A stretch of 64,000 nt of DNA from Amycolatopsis sp. CA-126428 (GTDB taxonomy: Bacteria; Actinomycetota; Actinomycetes; Mycobacteriales; Pseudonocardiaceae). Made by a program: the position numbers and the translations under genes. Below the pieces are notes generated by a model that was not told the origin of the DNA, searched no databases, and saw only the letters and a list, made by a program, of their open reading frames with translations. Shown one piece after another: positions 51,171 to 59,076 of the stretch (position 1 is the stretch's first letter; each line of letters begins with the position of its first letter). The stretch covers positions 1 to 64,000 of the forward strand of contig NZ_PPHF01000139.1 of the NCBI RefSeq assembly GCF_002904335.1. Direction: 5' to 3'.

Positions 51171-52447
51171 CCACCTCCGCCTTCCACCTCACCGGGGCCT
51201 ACGCGCCCGTCCACGACGAGCTGACCGCGTTCGACCTCCCGGTGACCGGCGCCCTGCCGCCCGAGCTGACCGGCTGGTACCTGCGCAACGGCCCGAACCC
51301 GCGCGGGGACAGCAAGCACTGGTTCACCGGCGACGGCATGGTCCACGGCGTCCGCCTCGAGCGCGGCCGCGCCGCCTGGTACCGCAACCGCTGGGTGCGC
51401 ACCGAGAGCTTCGCGGACCCGGATCTCGAGCTGTACAACGAAGACGGCACGCGGAACCTGCACAGCAGCGTCGCGAACACGCACGTCGTGAACCACGCCG
51501 GCCGCACGCTCGCGCTCGTCGAGTCGTCGCTGCCGTACGAGATCACGACGGACCTCGAAACCGTGGGCGTGTACGACTTCGGCGGCGAACTGGCCGACGC
51601 GATGACCGCGCACCCGAAGATCTGCCCGGTGACCGGGGAACTGCACTTCTTCGGCTACGGCAGCATCACCGCCCCGCACGTGGGCTACTACCGCGCCGAC
51701 GCGGCCGGGAAGCTCGTCGTCAAACAGCCGATCGACGTGCCCGGGCTGACGATGATGCATGACTTCGCGCTCACCGGGGCGAACGTCGTGTTCTACGACC
51801 TGCCGGTGGTGTTCGACCGGGCGTCGGTCGGCCGGGGCATGCCGTACCGCTGGGACCCCGGCTACGGCGCCCGGCTCGGCGTGCTGCGCCGCGACCGGCC
51901 CGAGGCCGGCGTGCGCTGGCTGGCGATCGAGCCCTGCTACGTCTTCCACACGCTCAACGCGTTCGATACGCCCGACGGCCGGATCGTCGTGCACGTGATG
52001 CGCTACGACCACCAGTGGTGGGCCAGCCACGAAGACCCGCCGGCGTCGCTGTGGCGCTGGACGATCGACCTCGCGGCCGGCACGGTGACCGAGGACCGGC
52101 TCGACGACCGGCCGGGCGAGTTCCCCCGCATCGACGACCGGCTCACCGGGTCCGACGCGCGCTTCGGGCACGTCACCGGCCGCGACGTCCTGCGCCGCCA
52201 CGACCTGCACACGGACACGGCCACCGAGCACGTCTTCGCGCCCGGGCGCACCCCCGGCGAGGCGGTGTTCGTCCCCGCCGAGCACGGCGAAGGCTGGCTG
52301 CTCACCTACGTCCACGACGCGGCGGAGGATCGCAGCGACCTCGTCGTGCTCGACGCCGGGAACCTCGCCGCGGCGCCGGTGGCGACCGTCCACCTCCCAC
52401 AGCGGGTGCCCGCGGGCTTCCACGGGAACTGGCTGCCGGACGCGTGA
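51167..52447 (+). CDS. Carotenoid cleavage oxygenase (RPE65 family)
   Basis: 426 residues, the full propeller length. Ligating histidines sit in TAHPKICPVTGE, LTMMHDFALTGANVVFYDLPVVF, CYVFHTLNAFD and VPAGFHGNWLPDA, the four iron-binding positions of the family. YLRNGPNPRGDSKHWFTGDGMVHG is the conserved N-terminal blade. No phytoene genes are near, so the substrate could be a carotenoid, apocarotenoid or stilbene-like compound (family knowledge). Start overlaps the membrane protein gene. Confidence 0.92.
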   Translation: MTTSAFHLTGAYAPVHDELTAFDLPVTGALPPELTGWYLRNGPNPRGDSKHWFTGDGMVHGVRLERGRAAWYRNRWVRTESFADPDLELYNEDGTRNLHSSVANTHVVNHAGRTLALVESSLPYEITTDLETVGVYDFGGELADAMTAHPKICPVTGELHFFGYGSITAPHVGYYRADAAGKLVVKQPIDVPGLTMMHDFALTGANVVFYDLPVVFDRASVGRGMPYRWDPGYGARLGVLRRDRPEAGVRWLAIEPCYVFHTLNAFDTPDGRIVVHVMRYDHQWWASHEDPPASLWRWTIDLAAGTVTEDRLDDRPGEFPRIDDRLTGSDARFGHVTGRDVLRRHDLHTDTATEHVFAPGRTPGEAVFVPAEHGEGWLLTYVHDAAEDRSDLVVLDAGNLAAAPVATVHLPQRVPAGFHGNWLPDA

Positions 52448-52451
52448 GCGC

Positions 52452-53192
52452 TCAGGCGAACTTGGTCTTCGGGCGCTCCTGCCGGACGTCGTCGACGTAG
52501 ACGTCCACCTTCTCGTCGAGGAACGCGACCAGCCCGGCGACGCGGGTGCTCTCGGGCAGCGGCGTCGGGTAGCTCCAGGCGAGGTCCTCGTGCCCGGCGA
52601 CGTCGAAGTGCTCGGCGGCGCCCTTGTACGGGCAGTGCGTCACGACGTCGACCTTCTCCAGGAGGTCCATCCGGACGTCCACGCGGGGCAGGTAGTAGCG
52701 GGTCGGCAGGCCGGTCTCGAACAGCAGGTGCGGCCGCACGGTGTCGGCGACGGTCTCGCCGTCGACCTCGATCCGGACGTGCCGCGAGCTCGGCAGGATG
52801 TCGACGCGGACGCCGGGGTCGCGCGGGTGCGTGAAGATCTGTTCGTCCTCTTCGAACCAGTCGAACGCGCCGAACTCGAAGCGGACGTGGCCGCGGAGCT
52901 CTTCGATCGGGGAATCCGGGTACTCCAGCGCGCCGTCCACCGCCTCGGCTCCGGCACCCTTTATCGTCGACAGAACAGCTTCTCCGCGGCTCGGCGAGTG
53001 CGCCGTCCGGCCGGAGGGGGTGAGAACACCGCTCACGACGTCCGCGCGCGGGATGTAGTACGTGGGGTAGTACGGAACTTCCCACACCAGGAGGGGGTGC
53101 ACCGTGTCCGCGACGACCTGCCCGCCGAGGAACACCCGTACCCGCTTCGCGCCTTGTGCCACGCGGACCCGGCCGCGTCCCGGAGTGCTCAT
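52452..53192 (-). CDS. Tandem DUF427 protein
   Basis: 246 residues made of two copies of the DUF427 beta fold. The first is residues 12-120 (RVRVFLGGQVVADTVHPLLVWEV ... IEELRGHVRFEFGAFDWFEEDE), the second residues 130-235 (RIEVDGETVADTVRPHLLFETG ... DVVTHCPYKGAAEHFDV, EDLAWSYPTPLPES). The two halves align over most of their length, indicating an internal duplication. DUF427 proteins are small and widespread with no proven enzyme activity that I know of. No signal peptide. Confidence 0.85.
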   Translation of the reverse strand: MSTPGRGRVRVAQGAKRVRVFLGGQVVADTVHPLLVWEVPYYPTYYIPRADVVSGVLTPSGRTAHSPSRGEAVLSTIKGAGAEAVDGALEYPDSPIEELRGHVRFEFGAFDWFEEDEQIFTHPRDPGVRVDILPSSRHVRIEVDGETVADTVRPHLLFETGLPTRYYLPRVDVRMDLLEKVDVVTHCPYKGAAEHFDVAGHEDLAWSYPTPLPESTRVAGLVAFLDEKVDVYVDDVRQERPKTKFA

Positions 53193-53292
53193 GCACCGCT
53201 CAACGGGCCGCGAAGGACGGGTATTCCGGCGGGCTCCGGGGCTGGACGGCTAGCGTGGCAGGCAGCACGAGGACGACAGGAGGCGGGCACGG

Positions 53293-54492
53293 GTGACCGG
53301 CGCAGCAATCCCCACGGTCGGTACCCCCGCCGGGATGCGCAAGATCAACCAGCGGGCGGTGCTGGACCTGCTGCGCCGCGGCGGGCCGGCGACCCGGCCG
53401 CAGGTGGCGAAGGACACCGGGCTGTCGAAGCCGACGGTCAGCCAGGCGCTGCTGGCGCTGGAGGCGGCCGGGCTGGCCCGGCCGACCGGGCAGACGTCCA
53501 CCGGCACCGGGCGCTCGGCCGTGCTGTACGAAGCCGACCCCACCGCGGGGTACGTGCTGGGGGTCGACATCGGCCGCGAGCACCTGCGGGTCGCGGTGTC
53601 GGACCTCGGCCGGACGCTCGTGGCGCGCCGCGACGAGCGCAACACGGCACGGTCCGGCGCGGCCCTGGTGACGGCGGTCGGGAAGATCGCGGCCGCGGCG
53701 GTCGCGGAGGCCGGCCTCGCGGCGGGCGACATCGTTGTCCGCGTGGTCGGCTCCCCCGGCGTCGCCGATCCGGAGAAGCGGTGTTTCCGGCACGCGCCGA
53801 ACCTGCCCGGCTGGGGCCGCGCGGGCCTGATCGACGACCTCGAAGCGGCGCTGGGCCCGGACCTGATGGTGGAGAACGACGCGAACCTCACCGCGGTCGG
53901 CGAGTGGGAGAGCGGCGCCGCGCGCGGGGCGTCGGTGTTCGGCTGCATCACGATCGGCACCGGCGTCGGCATGGGCCTGATGGTCGACGGCCGGGTGTTC
54001 CGCGGCGCGACCGGCGCGGCGGGCGAGATCGGCTACCTCCCGTACGGCCGCACGCGCGCGGCCGACGAGCCCGGCACCCCGCCCGCGCGCGGGCACCTCG
54101 AAGAGGCGACGGCGGCCCAGTCGGTCGTCCAGGGCGCCCGCGAACTCGGGCTGGGCACGGCGAAATCGGCCCGTGAGGTGTTCCGCCTGGCCCGCGAAGG
54201 CGACGAGCTGGCCCGCCAGGCACTGGCGGCGGAAGCCGACCGCCTGGCGTACACGGTGGCCTCGGTGGCGGCGGTGATCGACCCGGAGCTGATCGTCCTG
54301 GGCGGCGGCATGGGCACGGCGGCCGACCTGCTGCTGGAGCCGATCGACCGCGCGTTGCGCGCGTTCACGCCGCTGGTGCCGAAGGTGGTCCAGGGCGAGC
54401 TGGGCGAGGACGCGGTGCTGACCGGCGCGATCAGCGTGGGCCTGCGGGCGGCCGAGGGGCTGGTGTTCGACCGCCGGGTGGGTGCCGGCTAG
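53293..54492 (+). CDS. ROK-family transcriptional regulator
   Basis: 399 residues. The N-terminal helix-turn-helix is INQRAVLDLLRRGGPATRPQVAKDTGLSKPTVSQALLALEAAGL. The ROK/kinase-like ATPase fold carries VLGVDIGREHLRVAVSDL, MVENDANLTAVGEW, and GCITIGTGVGMGLMVDGRVFRG. The usual ROK zinc cluster (CxCGxxGC) is missing: the corresponding GYLPYGRTRAADEPG segment has no Cys. It probably senses a sugar or sugar derivative. The stop CTAG is shared with the next convergent gene. Confidence 0.88.
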   Translation: MTGAAIPTVGTPAGMRKINQRAVLDLLRRGGPATRPQVAKDTGLSKPTVSQALLALEAAGLARPTGQTSTGTGRSAVLYEADPTAGYVLGVDIGREHLRVAVSDLGRTLVARRDERNTARSGAALVTAVGKIAAAAVAEAGLAAGDIVVRVVGSPGVADPEKRCFRHAPNLPGWGRAGLIDDLEAALGPDLMVENDANLTAVGEWESGAARGASVFGCITIGTGVGMGLMVDGRVFRGATGAAGEIGYLPYGRTRAADEPGTPPARGHLEEATAAQSVVQGARELGLGTAKSAREVFRLAREGDELARQALAAEADRLAYTVASVAAVIDPELIVLGGGMGTAADLLLEPIDRALRAFTPLVPKVVQGELGEDAVLTGAISVGLRAAEGLVFDRRVGAG

Positions 54493-55466
54493 ACCGCGTG
54501 GGCCTCGCCGAGCAGCCGCTCGCCGAGCGACGTGACGAAGTGGACCACCTGGTGGCGCCGGCGGTGGCTGACGATCAGCTCGCCCGCCCGGAGCACCGCC
54601 GTGTGTTTGGACACCGCCGGGAGGGAGATGCCGAGGCGGCCGCTGAGCCGGCTCGTGCTCGAGCCGGGGTGCCGGGCGATGGCCCGCAGGACGTTCGCCC
54701 GGGTTCGCCCGATCAGGTCGGCGAGGCTCCCCGGGGCGACCTGGGCCTCGGGCCACCAGCGTGCTCCGTCGAGCGGGCCGGCGGGGTAGGTGATCGTCGG
54801 GACCGCCACGCCGACCAGGAAATCCGGGGTCCGCGCGAACACCGACGGCACCAGGCACAGCCCGCGCCCGCCGAGCTCGACGTCGGCGTCCGGCATCTCC
54901 GGCACGGCGCACCACAACGTCGGTGCCTGCCACCTCAGCGCCGGGTGCAGGCTCGAGAAAAGCCCCTCGACGCCCCCTTCGGCGAGGATCGCGGCGCGTC
55001 GCCGCAGGTCGGCCCGCAGGTGCTCGGTGATCGTGGGCCACACCGGGGCGATCGCGGCGTCGTGGTAGCCGCAGTACTCGTCGACGACCCGGTCGACGAC
55101 CTCACGATCCCCGTCGGCGAGCGGCCGGCCCCAGGCCGGGAGGCGCCCGCGGCGTTCGAGGTACTGCGCGGGTGGGAGCAGGCGGCCCCGCGGCGTGCTC
55201 CGGACGTGGTCCCAGGCGGTGTCGAGCCGCGGTTCGGTGACGCACAGAAACGCGGGCCAGAGCCCCGACGGGCCGATGAGCTGCCGCAACATCGGCAGCG
55301 GCGTGCGCACGCGCGACGCCGCCAGCGCACGCCAGGGCGCGAAGGCCGGGCCACCCCGGCGACGCAGCAGTAACTCCAGGCTGAACGCCGCCTCGACGAG
55401 CGGAGCCGGCTCGAGCACGAGCCTGGTCCTGGCCAGGTCGGCCGCCGTGAAATGAATACGAATCAT
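54489..55466 (-). CDS. ArsR-type winged-helix regulator with DUF5937-like N-terminus
   Basis: 325 residues. The C-terminal 80 residues are an ArsR-like winged helix (LADLIGRTRANVLRAIARHPGSSTSRLSGRLGISLPAVSKHTAVLRAGELIV). The N-terminal 240 residues form the DUF5937-like domain (MIRIHFTAADLARTRLVLEPAPLVEAAFSLELLL) found in many actinobacterial regulators. The ATG at 55466 follows GGGGAGGGG. The small secreted protein gene lies on the opposite strand beyond a 163-bp gap and may be its target. Confidence 0.82.
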   Translation of the reverse strand: MIRIHFTAADLARTRLVLEPAPLVEAAFSLELLLRRRGGPAFAPWRALAASRVRTPLPMLRQLIGPSGLWPAFLCVTEPRLDTAWDHVRSTPRGRLLPPAQYLERRGRLPAWGRPLADGDREVVDRVVDEYCGYHDAAIAPVWPTITEHLRADLRRRAAILAEGGVEGLFSSLHPALRWQAPTLWCAVPEMPDADVELGGRGLCLVPSVFARTPDFLVGVAVPTITYPAGPLDGARWWPEAQVAPGSLADLIGRTRANVLRAIARHPGSSTSRLSGRLGISLPAVSKHTAVLRAGELIVSHRRRHQVVHFVTSLGERLLGEAHAV

Positions 55467-55629
55467 CGTCCCCTCCCCCGGCAAGTTTTCCCCAGGAGGA
55501 AAGGTTGTGGAAGAGGTGGCCGCCGATGCCCGAAGCTCGGCTTTGCCCGCGCGGCAACGGAACCGCGAATCCGCGGAAAGCCGGCAGGCGGGTGCACGAT
55601 TCCGCATTCAGTTCTTCGGGAGGAAAACC

Positions 55630-56001
55630 ATGTCAGCACATTTCAGGCGGTTGCTGTCCACCGCCGCGCTCGCGGCTTTGCCCCTCGCCGGGATCGCGGT
55701 CGCCGGGCCCGCGACCGCCTCGGCCACCTCGCTCAATCCGTGTGCACACCCGGGCTGGCGGGAAGACCAGCCGACCTACGGTCACCTGACCGGTGACCCC
55801 ACCAACATCCGTTCCGGTCCGTATCTCGACTGCGCCATCAACAAGGTCGGGGCGCGAGGGGCGGCCGCGACGTACATGTGCTGGGTCGACGGAGGCGACG
55901 TCCAGGGGACGCCGACGTGGACGTTCGTCTACAGCAGCGGTTCGCGGGGCTGGGTGAACGACAGCCTCCTGGAACACCGCGGTAGCCCGTACCACTGCTA
56001 G
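55630..56001 (+). CDS. Small secreted SH3-like protein
   Basis: 123 residues with a Sec signal peptide (RRLLSTAALAALPLAGIAVAGPATASA, cleavage after about residue 32) and a short mature domain of about 90 residues. The pattern DPTNIRSGPYLDC ... GWVNDSLLE resembles bacterial SH3 domains, which bind cell-wall peptides. Four Cys could form two disulfides. The 163-bp leader is long. AGGAAAACC precedes the ATG. Confidence 0.8.
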   Translation: MSAHFRRLLSTAALAALPLAGIAVAGPATASATSLNPCAHPGWREDQPTYGHLTGDPTNIRSGPYLDCAINKVGARGAAATYMCWVDGGDVQGTPTWTFVYSSGSRGWVNDSLLEHRGSPYHC

Positions 56002-56036
56002 CCCGGGCACCGGGGCGCGGCCGGCCGCGCCCCGGT

Positions 56037-56498
56037 TCAGGCCGCTCGCCAGGCTTCGCCACCGGCCGACAGCCGCCAGGGTGTCAAGCGCAGCACCGTG
56101 ATCTTCGGGTCGCGGTGGTCTTCGCCGCCGAGGATCTTCGGGTCGAAGCCGAGCGGTTCGGGCGTCGATGCGAACCGGTCCCACAGGTCCTTGCGCGTCT
56201 CCTCGTCGTCCTCGAACTCGGCCCGGCACTCCGCCACCGCCACCTCGTGCTGCGGATCCCAATAAGAGCACGACACGTACGGCGTCGCCGCCAGGTGGGC
56301 GAGCTTCAACGGCGTCGGCCGGGTGAACAGCCGGCCGACCAGTCCGTCCGGGGTGCGCTCCCAGATCGGGTGGACGACCCGGGACCGCGGTCTCCCCCGC
56401 CGGTCGACCGTCACCAACGTGCACCAGACGATCCGGTGCGCCACGCGCACGAACGCTTCGGCCAGCTCGGCCGGAATTCTGCTAGATTCCACAACCAT
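56037..56498 (-). CDS. Pyridoxamine 5'-phosphate oxidase-like (split-barrel flavoenzyme) protein
   Basis: 153 residues of the PPOX/F420-binding split-barrel fold: IVWCTLVTVDRRGRPRSRVVHPIWE, LFTRPTPLKLAHLAATPYVSCSYWD and HEVAVAECRAEF. Such proteins bind FMN or F420. The ATG at 56498 is inside a 16-bp palindrome and overlaps the MarR ATG on the opposite strand. Either the mRNA is leaderless, or the GTG two codons later (56492) is used. Confidence 0.8.
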   Translation of the reverse strand: MVVESSRIPAELAEAFVRVAHRIVWCTLVTVDRRGRPRSRVVHPIWERTPDGLVGRLFTRPTPLKLAHLAATPYVSCSYWDPQHEVAVAECRAEFEDDEETRKDLWDRFASTPEPLGFDPKILGGEDHRDPKITVLRLTPWRLSAGGEAWRAA

Positions 56499-56505
56499 GG
56501 TTGTG
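56490..56505. promoter_or_regulatory. 16-bp palindrome containing both divergent start codons
   Basis: CACAACCATGGTTGTG, perfect symmetry. The central CCATGG gives an ATG on each strand, for the PPOX protein (minus) and the MarR protein (plus). A MarR operator here would block both genes directly. Confidence 0.7.
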
Positions 56506-57123
56506 CATCCTAGCGCCGACACCCTCGACTTGTCACTGACCGCGCTCTTCGCGGGCTGGGCGATGACCGACGAGGTCCAGCGGCGGCTCGCCGGGCAGGG
56601 CTTCGGCGAACTCCGCTTCAACGACGGCGTCGTGATCCAGCACGTCCTGGCCGCGCCGCTGTCCATCACCGCGCTGGCCGAGCGGATGGGCGTGACCCAG
56701 CAGGCGGCGTCGAAGGCGGTCGCCGACCTCGAACGCCGGGGGCTGGTCCGCCGCGAGCCCGGCGCGGCCGACGCGCGCACGAAGCTGCTGCACCTGACCG
56801 AGCACGCGCTGGCCGCCGTCGAAGCGACGCGGGTGCTGCGGCGGGAACTCCAGGAGGAACTGATCGCGGAGCACGGCACCGAACGCGTCGACGACGCGCG
56901 GGCGCTGCTGGCGGCGGTCATCGGCCGCTTCGGTGGCGGTGACGCGATCCGCGCCCGCCGCGTCCGGCCGCCACCGCCGAGAACCGCCGGATCGTCGTCG
57001 ACTGCCTGGAAAACCTGTTCGTGCACAAGGACTTCGACACGGCGAAAGCCGCGCTGCACCCCGATTTCGTCACCCACAGCCCCGGCCTGCCCTCCGGCCG
57101 CGAGGCGTTCGCCGACGCCGTGA
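56497..57123 (+). CDS. MarR-family regulator with frame-run-on tail
   Basis: 208 codons as read. Residues 1-150 are a regular MarR protein (ALFAGWAMTDEVQRRLAGQGF, then LSITALAERMGVTQQAASKAVADLERRGLV with wing PGAADARTKLLHLT). The family normally ends near RARRVRPP. From about codon 154 the frame reads Pro/Arg/Ser-rich sequence that overlaps the SnoaL gene in another frame, so the stop codon appears lost. The ATG is inside the divergent palindrome. Confidence 0.82.
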   Translation: MVVHPSADTLDLSLTALFAGWAMTDEVQRRLAGQGFGELRFNDGVVIQHVLAAPLSITALAERMGVTQQAASKAVADLERRGLVRREPGAADARTKLLHLTEHALAAVEATRVLRRELQEELIAEHGTERVDDARALLAAVIGRFGGGDAIRARRVRPPPPRTAGSSSTAWKTCSCTRTSTRRKPRCTPISSPTAPACPPAARRSPTP

Positions 57124-57293
57124 AGAACTCGCCACTGGCCGGCGCGGCCGCGCGGATCCAGCACGTCGTCGCGGAGAACGACCTCGTCATGGTGCACCTG
57201 CACGTGGCCGGCACGGCCGTCGTCGACGTCCTGCGCGTCGAGGACGGTCTCCTCGTCGAGCACTGGGACGTCAAGCAACCCCTCAGCGCGTGA
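57021..57293 (+). CDS. SnoaL-like/NTF2-fold protein, damaged N-terminus
   Basis: 90 codons from a GTG. FVHKDFDTAKAALHPDFVTHSPGLP ... VAENDLVMVHLHVAGTAVVDVLRVEDGLLVEHWD is a typical SnoaL-like domain. Homologous-looking sequence (AENRRIVVDCLENLFVHKDF) extends about 16 codons further upstream in this frame with no ATG, GTG or TTG after a TGA at 56940. The native start therefore seems lost together with the MarR stop. Translation from the internal GTG would remove the first helix. Confidence 0.65.
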   Translation: MHKDFDTAKAALHPDFVTHSPGLPSGREAFADAVKNSPLAGAAARIQHVVAENDLVMVHLHVAGTAVVDVLRVEDGLLVEHWDVKQPLSA

Positions 57294-57783
57294 TGACGCA
57301 GGTCCCCGACGCCGTGGCCAGCAGCTTGCCCCCGGCGTCGCGGATCTCCCCCTCGGCGAAGGCGATCCGCGAGCCCTCCTTCACCACGCGGCCCGTCGCC
57401 CGGATCTCGCCGCGGCCCGCGTGGATCGCGCGCAGGTAGCTCACCTTCAGCTCCACCGACGCGTACCCGACGCCGGCCGGCAGGGTCGTGTGGACCGCGC
57501 AACCGACCACCGAATCCAGCATCGTCGCCGCCACGCCGCCGTGGACCATGCCGATCGGGTTGTACAGCGACTCGTCCGGCTCGGCGACCGCGACGACCTC
57601 GCCCGGTTCGATGCGCTCCCAGCGCATGCCGAAGTGCGCGGCGATCGGCGCCGGCGGGACGCTGCCGTCGGCGATCGCCCGCATGTACTCCAGGCCGGAC
57701 ATCGTGGCGCCGAGCCGAGCCGTCTCCAGCGGGTCCTGCCACGTGATGGTCTTCGAACGGACCTGCGCTTCGACGTCGGTCAT
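57283..57783 (-). CDS. Hotdog-fold thioesterase (PaaI type)
   Basis: 166 residues. NPIGMVHGGVAATMLDSVVGCAVHTTLPAG is the hotdog thioesterase core with catalytic-type GGVAATLLD residues. ASVELKVSYLRAIHAGRGEIRATGRVV is the following strand pair typical of phenylacetyl-CoA thioesterases (PaaI). It would hydrolyse an acyl- or aryl-CoA in the cytoplasm. The start at 57783 is preceded by GAGGAGCC. A GACA-AC-TGTC palindrome (57801-57810) lies in its promoter. Confidence 0.85.
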   Translation of the reverse strand: MTDVEAQVRSKTITWQDPLETARLGATMSGLEYMRAIADGSVPPAPIAAHFGMRWERIEPGEVVAVAEPDESLYNPIGMVHGGVAATMLDSVVGCAVHTTLPAGVGYASVELKVSYLRAIHAGRGEIRATGRVVKEGSRIAFAEGEIRDAGGKLLATASGTCVITR

Positions 57784-57906
57784 CCCGGCTCCTCGACTAT
57801 GACAACTGTCTTAACGCCAGCGTCGCCCGCGGGACGGGCGGCGTCAAGCGCGGCGTGACCCAGACCACCCGTGGTCCGCGCGCGCGACGGGTGGAATCAT
57901 CCGGGG

Positions 57907-58335
57907 GTGAGCACCGACCGCAAGCTGATCGACCCGGAACGCGTCGCGGCGGCGGTCGACGGGCTCGGCGACCGCGCCGTCATCGACGAATGGGCCCGGC
58001 GCTTCTCCGTGGTCGCCGACCCGTCCCGGCTGGCCCTGCTGGTCTCCATCCACTACGCCCGCGAGATCAGCGTCACCGACCTCGCCGCGGCCACCGGCAT
58101 GACCGACACCGCGGTATCGCAGGCCCTGCGGCTGCTGCGGGCCCACGGCCTGGTCACGCCGCAGCGCGTCGGCCGGGTCGTCCGGTACCGGCTCGCCGAC
58201 GCGACCGTGCACGAACTGATCCACCACGTGCGCCCGCACCCCGAACAAGCTGAGACAACCGGGGCTTCGCCCCGAGCCGGGGGCTCCGCCACCCGGACCC
58301 CCGAACAACCCGCGAACGCCGGCGAAGACCGGTAG
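57907..58335 (+). CDS. ArsR/SmtB-family regulator with repeat-derived C-terminus
   Basis: 142 residues. ADPSRLALLVSIHYAREISVTDLAAATGMTDTAVSQALRLLRAHGLV is the winged helix. ELIHHVRPHPEQ gives the His-rich alpha-5 of Zn, Ni or Cd sensors. From about residue 113 on, the protein is made of low-complexity sequence (TTGASPRAGGSATRTP) encoded by a REP-like palindromic insertion, framed by PEQ codons. Without this 60-bp insertion the protein would end more normally. Likely controls the downstream genes or a metal transporter elsewhere (inference). Confidence 0.82.
   Translation: MSTDRKLIDPERVAAAVDGLGDRAVIDEWARRFSVVADPSRLALLVSIHYAREISVTDLAAATGMTDTAVSQALRLLRAHGLVTPQRVGRVVRYRLADATVHELIHHVRPHPEQAETTGASPRAGGSATRTPEQPANAGEDR
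58239..58308. repeat. REP-like palindromic insertion in the arsR 3' end
   Basis: GGGGCTTCGCCCC (58261-58273) and a following stem-type segment beginning GCCGGGGGCTCC are flanked by CCCCGAACAA at 58239-58248 and 58299-58308. The period is exactly 60 bases, an in-frame duplication/insertion. Confidence 0.65.
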
Positions 58336-58344
58336 CGTGCGGGC

Positions 58345-59076
58345 ATGACGGGATTGCCCGAGACCATCACCGCCTGCCTGTTCGACCTCGACGGAGTATT
58401 GACCGGCACGGCGGTCCTCCACCGCGAGGCCTGGAAGCGGACATTCGACGAATTTCTCCGCGCCCGCGACGGCGCCGGGTTCGCGGAGTTCACCGACCAC
58501 GACTACGCGACCTTTGTGGACGGCCGCCCGCGCGCCGACGGCGTGCGGGAGTTCCTGCGGTCCCGGGGGATCGAACTGCCCGAGGGCACCCCGGACGACC
58601 CGGTGGACGCCCCGACCGTCAACGGCATCGGCAACCGCAAGAACGAGCTGGTCCTCAAGATCATCGACGAGCGCGGCGTCAACCCGTACCCGGGCTCGGT
58701 GCGCTACCTCGAAGCGGCCAAGGCCGCCGGGCTGCGGATCGCCGTCGTGACGTCGTCCGCGAACGGCGCCAAGGTGCTCGACGGCGCCGATCTCAGCAAG
58801 TACGTCGAGGCGCGCATCGACGGCAACGTGATCCGCGAACGGCACCTGCGCGGCAAGCCCGCGCCGGACTCGTTCCTGGCCGGCGCCGAGGCGCTCGGCG
58901 TCGAGCCCGCGCACGCGGCCGTCTTCGAGGATGCCCAGTCCGGCGTCCAGGCGGGCAAGGCCGGCGGCTTCGGGTACGTAGTGGGCGTGAACCGCGCGGA
59001 CCAGGCCGAAGAACTGCGGGCCCACGGGGCCGACATCGTCGTCGACGACCTCGCCGACCTGCTGGAGGACCGATGA
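58345..59076 (+). CDS. Beta-phosphoglucomutase-family HAD hydrolase
   Basis: 243 residues. The HAD nucleophile is FDLDGVLTGTAVLHREAWKR, motif II VVTSSANGAKVL, motif III with GKPAPDSFLAGAEALG and the Mg-binding FEDAQSGVQAGKAGG. The Asp after the nucleophile (DLDG) is the general acid expected in phosphatases and mutases. The gene is translationally coupled (ATGA) to a GH65 phosphorylase, so it should convert beta-glucose 1-phosphate from that enzyme into glucose 6-phosphate. Confidence 0.9.
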   Translation: MTGLPETITACLFDLDGVLTGTAVLHREAWKRTFDEFLRARDGAGFAEFTDHDYATFVDGRPRADGVREFLRSRGIELPEGTPDDPVDAPTVNGIGNRKNELVLKIIDERGVNPYPGSVRYLEAAKAAGLRIAVVTSSANGAKVLDGADLSKYVEARIDGNVIRERHLRGKPAPDSFLAGAEALGVEPAHAAVFEDAQSGVQAGKAGGFGYVVGVNRADQAEELRAHGADIVVDDLADLLEDR

